Below, piece by piece: positions 10,686-17,545 of a stretch of 64,000 bases of DNA. Source of the DNA: Maribacter sp. (lineage in GTDB: Bacteria > Bacteroidota > Bacteroidia > Flavobacteriales > Flavobacteriaceae); NCBI RefSeq assembly GCF_016744255.1, contig NZ_JADGES010000001.1, forward strand, positions 1 through 64,000, written 5' to 3'. The position numbers and the translations under genes were made by a program. Below the pieces are notes generated by a model. It was not told where the DNA came from and did no database searches. It saw only the letters and a program-made list of their open reading frames with translations. Position 1 is the first letter of the stretch. Each line of letters opens with the position of its first letter.

Positions 10686-12071
10686 ATGAATAGAATTTTA
10701 CTTCTTTGTTTTCTTTTATTATTAGTAAGCTGTAGTACAGTAGAGAAAGGTTCCCCAAGCGTTTTTTTTGCAGGTGAAATCGTTAACCCTACAAGTAAGT
10801 ATGTCGTATTACACAAAGGTGAAAAAGTAGTAGATTCTGCTTTGCTTGATACTAACAATCGATTTTCTTTTACATTCGATTCTATCCCACATGGCCTATA
10901 TAGCTTTAACCATGCTCCCGAACACCAATATGTTTATCTAGAGCCTGGAGACAGTTTAATGATTCGCTTAAATACTGTAGATTTTGATGAATCTCTTATA
11001 TTTTCAGGCAAAGGGGAAAGCATTAACAACTTTCTACTAGATTTATTTCTAGGTAATGAAAAGGAAGAATTACTTGTTCGTAGAAGCTACAACTCCCTAG
11101 AGCCAGACGATTTTAGAAATAAAATAAACTCCCTTAGAGAAAAAAGATTGGGAGAATTAAAAACCATTAAAATGGAGGGTAATTTATCTGACGAAGCCTA
11201 TAATATTGCTGTCGCCAGTATCAATTACACCTATTACAATTATAAAGAACGCTATCCTTTTGATCATAGAAAATACAATAAAGATAAAAAGATAGCCCAA
11301 CTTCCTGATGATTTCTACAACTATAGAAAGAATATTAATTTTAATAACCGCCAGTTAAATTACTTAAGACCTTATTATGATTTTATGCGGTCTCATTTTG
11401 GAAACCTGTCTTATATGACATGTTCTCACAAATGTATTATTAAAAATAATGAAGTAAAAAACAAACTCCATTTTAACAAACACAAATTAAAATTAATAGA
11501 CAGTCTTGTTATAGAAAAGGAACTAAAAGACAACTTATTCCGAAACGTTGCCTTTGATTATCTTTTAAAAACTAACGACTCCTCTAAGAACAATGAAACC
11601 TTTATAAAAGAATTTCATAAATTATCTGGAAGCAATAGACACATAAAAGAGATTGATGACCTTTATACAGGTATTAAAAATATACAACCTGGAAATAAAA
11701 TTCCAAATATCATCGTAACGAGTGCATATGGCGACTCTGTTGTCTTACAAGATATTACAAAAGGAAAAAAAGTAATTTTTTACTTTTGGTCAGAGACCAA
11801 CAAAAAACACTACAAAAGCATCTTTAAAAGAGTTTCCCAATTAAAAGCAAGAAAAAAAGGATATACCATTGTAGGAATAAACTTTAAAACTAAAGAAGAT
11901 AATTGGAAAACTATAATTAACCGTAACAACCTAGACACTAACAATCAATACAGAGCCAGTAGTTTTGATGAGCTATCAAAAAATTTAATTGTCTACCCAT
12001 TAAATAAATGCATCATAACAGATAATAAAATAATTGTAGACGCCTTCTCTAATATCTATGGAAGACTTTAA
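10686..12071 (+). CDS. Lipoprotein with thioredoxin/AhpC-TSA fold, no catalytic cysteines
   Basis: I place the start at the second Met, MNRILLLCFLLLLVSC, which opens a clean lipoprotein signal. The track start at 10662 lies directly after a TATTTTTG -7 box (10653-10660) and so is probably not transcribed. After the signal comes a beta-rich N-terminal domain (about 20-110) like those before many Bacteroidota thioredoxin-like lipoproteins, then a helical middle. A thioredoxin fold starts near residue 335 (GNKIPNIIV, GKKVIFYFWSETNKKHYKS). The active-site CxxC is replaced by SETN, so disulphide exchange is unlikely. It overlaps the convergent SDR gene by 4 bp. Confidence 0.75.
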   Translation: MNRILLLCFLLLLVSCSTVEKGSPSVFFAGEIVNPTSKYVVLHKGEKVVDSALLDTNNRFSFTFDSIPHGLYSFNHAPEHQYVYLEPGDSLMIRLNTVDFDESLIFSGKGESINNFLLDLFLGNEKEELLVRRSYNSLEPDDFRNKINSLREKRLGELKTIKMEGNLSDEAYNIAVASINYTYYNYKERYPFDHRKYNKDKKIAQLPDDFYNYRKNINFNNRQLNYLRPYYDFMRSHFGNLSYMTCSHKCIIKNNEVKNKLHFNKHKLKLIDSLVIEKELKDNLFRNVAFDYLLKTNDSSKNNETFIKEFHKLSGSNRHIKEIDDLYTGIKNIQPGNKIPNIIVTSAYGDSVVLQDITKGKKVIFYFWSETNKKHYKSIFKRVSQLKARKKGYTIVGINFKTKEDNWKTIINRNNLDTNNQYRASSFDELSKNLIVYPLNKCIITDNKIIVDAFSNIYGRL

Positions 12072-12877
12072 ATTTTAGAATGGTTTAGAAGCATTTTTTC
12101 ATACATTTTACTCGGTAAAATTTTTTTTAATACAATAGAAAATTTCTGTAAAAAAGAACCCACCTTATAATGAACTTTAGGATTACTGGTATTTATTATT
12201 TTTAGCACCATTTTTGCCACCATAATAGGGTCTTCCCCTCCATCTACATCATCGTCAATAGCCTTTAATGTTTTCCCGTAAGGTTTTTCATATGCTGAAT
12301 CTTTAATTACAGGAGAATGGTAACGCCCTGCAGCTATATTCGTTGCAAAATCCCCAGGAGCCAAAGTAGTTATTTTAATTCCAAAATCTTTAGTCTCCAT
12401 ACGTAAAGATTCTGTTACTATACCTAGAGCTCCTTTAGTAGCGGAATAAATACCCCTATACGGCAACCCCATATAACCAGCAATAGAAGTTATATTAATA
12501 ATAAGACCTATATTTTGTTTTCTCATAAGGGGCAATACACCCTTTATCACATTTATTGGACCATTAAAATTGGTATCAAACACATTTAAAATCTCTTCAT
12601 TTGGCGTTTCTTCTATGGGGCCCGTAATGCCTACCCCTGCATTATTAATCAATACATCTACCCTACCCTCTTTCAATATTAACTCCTTAAAAGCTATAGA
12701 AATACTCTCTACACTTCTTACATCCATTTGCAATAATGAGAATGGGTTAAAATCTGGATATTTATCTACATTTCTTGTGGTACCATAAACTACATATCCT
12801 TTTTTAGATAAATACGTTCCTATAGACTTTCCTATCCCAGAAGAGCCGCCTGTAATTAATACTATTTTCCTTTCCAT
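12068..12877 (-). CDS. Short-chain dehydrogenase/reductase (SDR)
   Basis: This 269-residue classical SDR starts best at MERKIVLITGG, six codons after the track start. The cofactor motif TGGSSGIGK is at the N-terminus, NNAG (LINNAGVGITGP) near residue 85, the catalytic Ser in NITSIAGYMG, and the active-site YxxxK as YSATKGA. The tail ends in a basic segment (LKKILPSKMYEKMLL), common in SDRs that act on lipids or retinol-like substrates. The substrate is unknown. It stands alone on its strand. Confidence 0.9.
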   Translation of the reverse strand: MERKIVLITGGSSGIGKSIGTYLSKKGYVVYGTTRNVDKYPDFNPFSLLQMDVRSVESISIAFKELILKEGRVDVLINNAGVGITGPIEETPNEEILNVFDTNFNGPINVIKGVLPLMRKQNIGLIINITSIAGYMGLPYRGIYSATKGALGIVTESLRMETKDFGIKITTLAPGDFATNIAAGRYHSPVIKDSAYEKPYGKTLKAIDDDVDGGEDPIMVAKMVLKIINTSNPKVHYKVGSFLQKFSIVLKKILPSKMYEKMLLNHSKI

Positions 12878-12959
12878 ACAATTGCAAAGAAACAAATAAA
12901 TTAAAGGATTTTAATAAAGGAAGTTTAATAAAAGAGAAGAAACTATCGGGTATAAAAAA

Positions 12960-13054
12960 GGCAAGCTACCTACATCGCACCGCTACAACCTAATACCCTT
13001 GCTGCGTTCCCACCCTGGGGGATTCAAAGGGAGCTGGTCGTGTAGGACTTGCCA
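12960..13054 (-). ncRNA. ffs: Signal recognition particle RNA (small bacterial type, 4.5S-like)
   Basis: The minus strand from 13054 reads TGGCAAGTCCTACACGACC, and the RNA ends in TGTAGGTAGCTTGCC. The two ends pair as GGCAAG/CTTGCC and TCCTACA/TGTAGG to form a long rod. The apical domain holds GGTGGGAACGCAGCAAGGGT, the Bacteroidota version of the SRP RNA domain IV that binds Ffh. No ORF covers the site. A matching promoter sits directly upstream. The RNA works with Ffh and FtsY to target membrane proteins. Confidence 0.94.
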
Positions 13055-13058
13055 GATG

Positions 13059-13088
13059 CAAATATACAACCTTTTAAAACTTTCACAA
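13059..13088 (-). promoter_or_regulatory. SRP RNA promoter (TTG - N19 - TATATTTG)
   Basis: On the minus strand, TTG (13088-13086), 19 bp and TATATTTG (13066-13059) match the Bacteroidota consensus exactly. The -7 box ends 5 bp before the predicted 5' end of the SRP RNA, where transcription should begin. Confidence 0.8.
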
Positions 13089-13206
13089 TCCTTTTAGTTT
13101 CTAATTTTTATGAATTAACTTGCTCCAATATATTTACTCTCTAAGTTTTCTATTAAGACGAAGCTAATTAAAAAACGTAACGCTTTTTTCTTTAAAATGT
13201 AACCCT

Positions 13207-14250
13207 ATGAATATCATTAAGTTATTTATCTCATTTTCTTTATTAATCCTTTTATTCAGCTGTGGAGGCAGTAACCCTGCTGCTAGTTCTTTATTTGAAA
13301 TTGGACTAGAGGGAAACCAAAAAAAATTCACTCAAAATGAAATTGTAACCATAACATTAATAAATAAAAAAGAAAAAAATATTAATAACGTTACCTATTC
13401 CTTAGATGGAAAAGCCCTAAATGTAACCGACAATAAAATAAAACTTAACACATCTACACTTGGTAACAAAAGTATAAAAGCTAAAATTTCGTATGAGGAT
13501 ACAACCGCTGAAATAGAAAAAAAAATAACCATACTTTCTTCTAAATCTCCAGAAATTTACACCTATGAAATTATCAAAGAATACCCGCACGATATTAAAG
13601 CATACACACAAGGTTTAGAATTTTATAAAGACACACTTTATGAAAGTACAGGTAGAAGAGGACAATCTTCTTTACGCAAGGTAGATTATAAAACAGGAAA
13701 AATTCTGCAACAAATTGATTTAGACAAAACTTATTTTGGAGAAGGTATCACCATATTAAATGATAAACTGTACCAACTTACTTGGCAAAGTAAAACCGGT
13801 TTTATTTACGATTTAAATTCCTTTAAAAAAACTGGAAACTTTCAGTATGGCGATAGTAAAGAAGGATGGGGACTTTGCAATGACGGAAAAAAATTGTTTA
13901 AAAGTGATGGCACAGAAAAAATATGGTTTTTAAACCCAGACACTTTAATAGAACAAGAATATATTGAAACAGTATCTAATAAATCGGTATTTAACAAAGC
14001 TAATGAACTAGAATATGTAGACGGAAAAATCTATGCAAATGTATACCAAAAACCAAGTATAATGATTATAGATGCTACTAGTGGGGCTATAGAAGGGGTT
14101 ATTAACTTTAGTGGTCTAAAAAATAAAGTTACTAAACATGATGCTATTGATGTGCTAAACGGAATTGCATACCACCCTACTCGTAAAACTTTTTTTGTTA
14201 CCGGAAAAAACTGGGATAAACTTTTTGAGGTAAAAATACTTAAAAAGTAA
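13207..14250 (+). CDS. Glutaminyl-peptide cyclotransferase lipoprotein
   Basis: This 347-residue protein converts N-terminal glutamine of peptides to pyroglutamate. A lipoprotein signal (LFISFSLLILLFSCGG) is followed by an Ig-like domain (about 25-115). The plant/bacterial-type glutamine cyclotransferase five-bladed propeller runs from about 120 to the end: KEYPHDIKAYTQGLEF, YESTGRRGQSSLRKVD, FGEGITILNDKLYQLTW, NELEYVDGKIYANVY. It is probably anchored in the periplasm or on the surface. It leads a tight run with the thioesterase (4 bp gap) and the beta-helix lipoprotein. Confidence 0.9.
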   Translation: MNIIKLFISFSLLILLFSCGGSNPAASSLFEIGLEGNQKKFTQNEIVTITLINKKEKNINNVTYSLDGKALNVTDNKIKLNTSTLGNKSIKAKISYEDTTAEIEKKITILSSKSPEIYTYEIIKEYPHDIKAYTQGLEFYKDTLYESTGRRGQSSLRKVDYKTGKILQQIDLDKTYFGEGITILNDKLYQLTWQSKTGFIYDLNSFKKTGNFQYGDSKEGWGLCNDGKKLFKSDGTEKIWFLNPDTLIEQEYIETVSNKSVFNKANELEYVDGKIYANVYQKPSIMIIDATSGAIEGVINFSGLKNKVTKHDAIDVLNGIAYHPTRKTFFVTGKNWDKLFEVKILKK

Positions 14251-14254
14251 ACGC

Positions 14255-14662
14255 ATGCCTTTTGAAAAAAAAATAACCGTTGTCGCTAATGACTTAGACG
14301 AACTAAAACATGTAAACAATGTACGTTATGTACAATGGATACAAGATATATCTAAAGAACATTGGAAAGCTAGAGCCCCAAAAAAATTACAAGAAAACAC
14401 CATCTGGGTAGTACTAACACATTATATTACCTATAAAAAACCTGCACAATTAGGAGACTCTATATTGATTAAAACTTTTATAAAAGAAAGTAAAGGTGCT
14501 ATTTCTGTGCGAGTTGTAGAAATGTTTAACGCCAAAACAAATTCGCTTTTATTACGTTCCAGTACCGAGTGGTGTTTATTAAATGCCAAAACTCAAAAAC
14601 CTATGCGAATTTCAGAAGACCTAAAAAACGTCTTTATAAAACCTAATAGCAATACTGCTTAA
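14255..14662 (+). CDS. Acyl-CoA thioesterase, 4-hydroxybenzoyl-CoA thioesterase type
   Basis: This 135-residue hotdog-fold protein shows the family's N-terminal block NDLDELKHVNNVRYVQWIQD, where the Asp after a conserved strand is the usual catalytic residue. The later YKKPAQLGDSILIKTFIKES is typical. It is cytoplasmic and probably hydrolyses acyl-CoA; chain length is not predictable. It is packed between the cyclotransferase (4 bp) and the lipoprotein (11 bp), suggesting one transcript. A second, different 4HBT protein lies at 60655-61056. Confidence 0.88.
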   Translation: MPFEKKITVVANDLDELKHVNNVRYVQWIQDISKEHWKARAPKKLQENTIWVVLTHYITYKKPAQLGDSILIKTFIKESKGAISVRVVEMFNAKTNSLLLRSSTEWCLLNAKTQKPMRISEDLKNVFIKPNSNTA

Positions 14663-14673
14663 TAAATTTTAGA

Positions 14674-16176
14674 ATGCGGGCCTATCTATACTTAATCCCA
14701 ATAGTATTTCTTATTATTTTTGGTTCTTCTTGCCGAAAAAATTTTGAGTACGCCCCTAGTTCTGGAAATTTATCTTTCTCTAAAGACACTGTGTATTTAG
14801 ACACTATTTTCAGCAGTATAAGTAGCAGCACTTACTCACTCAAAGTATATAATAAAACTAGAGATGATGTGGTAATACCAAATATTTCTTTGGAAAATGG
14901 AGAAAATAGCGGATATCGTTTAAATGTAGATGGTGTCGCCGGAAAATCTTTCCATAATATCCCTCTTTTTGCGAAAGACAGTCTCTTTATTTTTATTGAA
15001 GTAACACAGAGTATAACGACGCAGCAAAATTCCATACTATATACAGATGTTATTTTGTTTGATTCTGGTATAGACCTACAACAAGTCTCCTTGGTTACCC
15101 TAATTAAGGATGCCGTTTTTATTTACCCAACTACTTTAGGTAATAACACTAAAGAACAAATATTTATAGGTTTTAATGACTCTGGAAAAGAAATTCTTAC
15201 CAATGGAACTACCTTAAAAGGTGAGAAATTACATTTTACAAATAAAAAGCCTTATGTAATATACGGCTATGCATCTGTTCCTAGCGACAATGAACTCATA
15301 ATAGATGCAGGATCCAGAATACATTTTCACAAAAACTCAGGCCTTGTTGTTCAGGAAAAAGCCTCCATAAAGGTTAATGGGGTTTTAAGCCTAGACGAAA
15401 AACTACAAGAGGGAGAAGTTATTTTTGAAGGAGACCGCCTAGAACCAGAATTCACCAATATTCCTGGACAATGGAGTTCTATACGATTAAACAAAGGAAG
15501 CATTAATAATCTAATTAATTACGCTACCATAAAGAATGCCACTAATGGTATATATATAGAAGGTGATGTAGAAAACCCAGATAATAGATTACAAATAAAT
15601 AACAGCCAAATATACAACAGCAATAATATTAATTTATGGGGTAAAACTGCTAAAATAAATGCAACAAATATAGTCCTTGGTGGCGCGGGGAATACTAGCC
15701 TGTTCTGTAATTTAGGAGGAGAATACTCCTTTATACACGCAACTATTGCGAACTATTGGACTCATGGTTTTAGAGAAGGCTATGCACTTAAAATAGATAA
15801 TAAAAATGATTTAATTTCTTCTGAATTCAGTAATTGTATTATTGATGGCAATAAAAATGATGAATTAAATTTTGAACTTAATAAAGACGCACAATTTCAA
15901 ATTTTATTTACAAATTGTATAATTACCACTAGTGTAACAAACGAAGGAAATCCACTTTTAGATTTCTCTAACGAAGAATATTACGCTAATACCTACACCA
16001 ATGAAGATATTGGTTTTATAAACCCCAACAAGAACAATTTTACTATCAAAAACACTTCTTTCGCCATTGACAAAGGCAATCTAGAGAAGTATTCTCTAGC
16101 CCCTTTAGACTTAAAAGGAACCAACAGATTACCTCTCCCAGATATTGGAGCTTTTGAGTTCATTAAAAATAAATAA
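14674..16176 (+). CDS. Lipoprotein with right-handed beta-helix-like domain
   Basis: The 500-residue product starts with a lipoprotein signal (LIPIVFLIIFGSSCRKN). Residues 25-150 look like an Ig-like beta domain. The rest has short repeated strands typical of pectate-lyase-like parallel beta-helices (NNLINYATIKNATNGIYIEG, NRLQINNSQIYNSNNINLWG). The C-terminus ends LPLPDIGAFEF, a motif seen at the end of many such Bacteroidota surface proteins. No catalytic signature was recognised, so an enzymatic role on polysaccharide is only a possibility. It is the last gene of the 13.2-16.2 kb run. Confidence 0.75.
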   Translation: MRAYLYLIPIVFLIIFGSSCRKNFEYAPSSGNLSFSKDTVYLDTIFSSISSSTYSLKVYNKTRDDVVIPNISLENGENSGYRLNVDGVAGKSFHNIPLFAKDSLFIFIEVTQSITTQQNSILYTDVILFDSGIDLQQVSLVTLIKDAVFIYPTTLGNNTKEQIFIGFNDSGKEILTNGTTLKGEKLHFTNKKPYVIYGYASVPSDNELIIDAGSRIHFHKNSGLVVQEKASIKVNGVLSLDEKLQEGEVIFEGDRLEPEFTNIPGQWSSIRLNKGSINNLINYATIKNATNGIYIEGDVENPDNRLQINNSQIYNSNNINLWGKTAKINATNIVLGGAGNTSLFCNLGGEYSFIHATIANYWTHGFREGYALKIDNKNDLISSEFSNCIIDGNKNDELNFELNKDAQFQILFTNCIITTSVTNEGNPLLDFSNEEYYANTYTNEDIGFINPNKNNFTIKNTSFAIDKGNLEKYSLAPLDLKGTNRLPLPDIGAFEFIKNK

Positions 16177-16185
16177 TTATTTTTG
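16153..16185 (+). promoter_or_regulatory. Candidate promoter for the LytTR gene
   Basis: TATTTTTG at 16178-16185 fits TAnnTTTG. TTTG at 16153-16156 is 21 bp upstream and lies inside the 3' end of the preceding gene. Transcription would begin near 16192, about 66 nt before the TTG start. Confidence 0.5.
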
Positions 16186-16257
16186 TAGGTTTTTTCTTTC
16201 TTTTTTTCTGATTTTTCTTAATTTAGAGAAATAACCTTTTTTTTTATAAGGTTTTGG

Positions 16258-17040
16258 TTGGGTCAATTCTTATTAGCATTACCTAATTTGCATCTAAACA
16301 AAATCCATTTGCACTATAAATACACCATAATAGATTCCAATGCAACTTCCAATTTGCAATTACAGCATTACATGGAAGACTATGGTGATTTTACGTGCAT
16401 TAATATTTCAAAAAACAAAAAAGAAGGACTACATAGTATTCTTAAGTTTTTGCCAGAGGTTGTTATTATTAACCTAAACGAAAACTCCGAAGAGTATTTT
16501 AGTATGATTACAGAGTTACACCAGTATTTAGAAAAATTACCCATATTTATAGGAATAGCAAAAAATAAAAATTTTGCTTACAATGCTATTAAAAATGATT
16601 TCTTTGATTACTGGCTACAACCTTATAACGAATATGAGATATTAAAGTCGCTCCTTAAATTAAAAAAGAAACTTCCAAAACAAGAAGTACCACAAACATT
16701 ATGTTTAAAATCTTATAGTGATTTTCAATATTTAAACACAAACAACATACTTTATTTAAGAGCAGATAATAATGCTACTGATTTTCACATGAAAGATGGC
16801 ACGATTAATAATGCCTATAAAACACTTAAAACATTTGAAAGTCAATTACCTCCTAATTTTGTTCGTATTCACCAAAGCTACATTGTAAACACCAATTACG
16901 TATCTAGAATAAATTATGGTAAATCTATTTGTGCTTTACGCCTAGTAAAAGTACAACTACCTTTCTCTAAATCTTACAAGATAAACGTAGACCAATTAAA
17001 AAAAGTACTATCTAGCAAAACCATTTCTTCGCTTAACTAA
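16258..17040 (+). CDS. LytTR-family DNA-binding regulator with degenerate receiver domain
   Basis: The N-terminal half (about 20-135) follows the receiver fold: YTIIDSN as strand 1, VVIINLNEN as strand 3, LPIFIGIAKN as strand 4, and YWLQPYNEYEIL where the conserved Lys region should be. The phospho-acceptor Asp is Asn in INLNEN, and the usual Lys of KPF is replaced, so phosphorylation control is unlikely. The C-terminal LytTR domain (about 150-255) is clear: ILYLRADNNATDFHMKDG, FVRIHQSYIVNTNYVSRI. No ATG precedes the receiver strand 1, so the start must be a TTG (16258, or 16309). The ATG at 16372 would delete strand 1. Confidence 0.85.
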   Translation: MGQFLLALPNLHLNKIHLHYKYTIIDSNATSNLQLQHYMEDYGDFTCINISKNKKEGLHSILKFLPEVVIINLNENSEEYFSMITELHQYLEKLPIFIGIAKNKNFAYNAIKNDFFDYWLQPYNEYEILKSLLKLKKKLPKQEVPQTLCLKSYSDFQYLNTNNILYLRADNNATDFHMKDGTINNAYKTLKTFESQLPPNFVRIHQSYIVNTNYVSRINYGKSICALRLVKVQLPFSKSYKINVDQLKKVLSSKTISSLN

Positions 17041-17109
17041 AAGATATTTCTCCTCCTTTTCTTTTTTCCTTTATACTTTCTATAATATATTCGCAAACTA
17101 CAAATACGC

Positions 17110-17151
17110 AACGCACTGATTATGCGTTATCTATACACACCTTCAATGTGT
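17110..17151. promoter_or_regulatory. Two short dyads with 7 nt centres upstream of the peptide gene
   Basis: AACGCA-N7-TGCGTT (17110-17128) and ACACA-N7-TGTGT (17135-17151) follow each other in the 285 bp gap between the LytTR gene and the peptide gene. Neither is followed by a T-run on the plus strand strong enough to call a terminator. They may be operator half-sites or small RNA hairpins. Confidence 0.35.
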
Positions 17152-17194
17152 TTTTCTCTACACAAAAAAAGACCTTACACTACTGCTTTTCTTT

Positions 17195-17243
17195 AAATAC
17201 TCGTAGAACTAAGACAAATACTCACAGATAGCTACCAAATACT
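17195..17243 (+). promoter_or_regulatory. Three AAATACT direct repeats at exact 21 bp period
   Basis: AAATACT occurs at 17195, 17216 and 17237. LytTR regulators typically bind short direct repeats about 21-22 bp apart on one helix face. The last repeat lies about 42 bp upstream of a TAAATTTA -7-like box (17285-17292), placing the array just upstream of the -33 region. It is a candidate activator site for the peptide gene at 17326. Confidence 0.5.
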
Positions 17244-17325
17244 AGTATGTTTTTACATATAGACCTTTCCTACCCTCTCTTCTCTAAATTTACAATAGAA
17301 ATATAACCCGAAAACAATTTAGAAA

Positions 17326-17481
17326 ATGAAAAAAGTAGCAAGTATTGTAGCAGTAGCATTATTTACATTAGGTATGTTCGCAACAGCAGTTAACACAGGA
17401 GATTCAGATTGGTCAGATCTTGCAAATGCAGTAGCATGTGATGATTGCGACCCAGGACATACTGGTAGAGGCAATGCCTAA
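17326..17481 (+). CDS. Small exported peptide, 51 residues, unknown function
   Basis: This gene is too short for the ORF track. The ATG at 17326 opens MKKVASIVAVALFTLGMFAT, a textbook signal peptide with two Lys and a hydrophobic core, then a polar tail ending ACDDCDPGHTGRGNA before TAA. The predicted mature part is about 25-30 residues, acidic, with a CDDC pair that could form a disulphide or bind metal. It has its own upstream repeats, a strong terminator 16 bp after the stop, and sits between a LytTR regulator and a TPR sensor kinase. A signalling peptide or a small secreted effector are both possible. No homologue is recalled. Confidence 0.78.
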   Translation: MKKVASIVAVALFTLGMFATAVNTGDSDWSDLANAVACDDCDPGHTGRGNA

Positions 17482-17496
17482 AATATATACACATTT

Positions 17497-17531
17497 AAAA
17501 AGCCTTAAATTTTTAGTTTAAGGCTTTTTTT
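17497..17531 (+). terminator. Strong intrinsic terminator after the small peptide gene
   Basis: AAAAAGCCTTAAA (17497-17509) pairs perfectly with TTTAAGGCTTTTT (17517-17529) around a 7 nt loop, followed by more T. The kinase ATG begins 14 bp later, so the kinase needs read-through or its own promoter. A weak TACCTTTA box lies at 17533-17540. Confidence 0.88.
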
Positions 17532-17545
17532 ATACCTTTATTTTA

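Noticed and set aside
17195-17243. CRISPR-like array
   Set aside because: Repeats are 7 bp and the period is 21 bp, far too short; no cas gene is present in the window.
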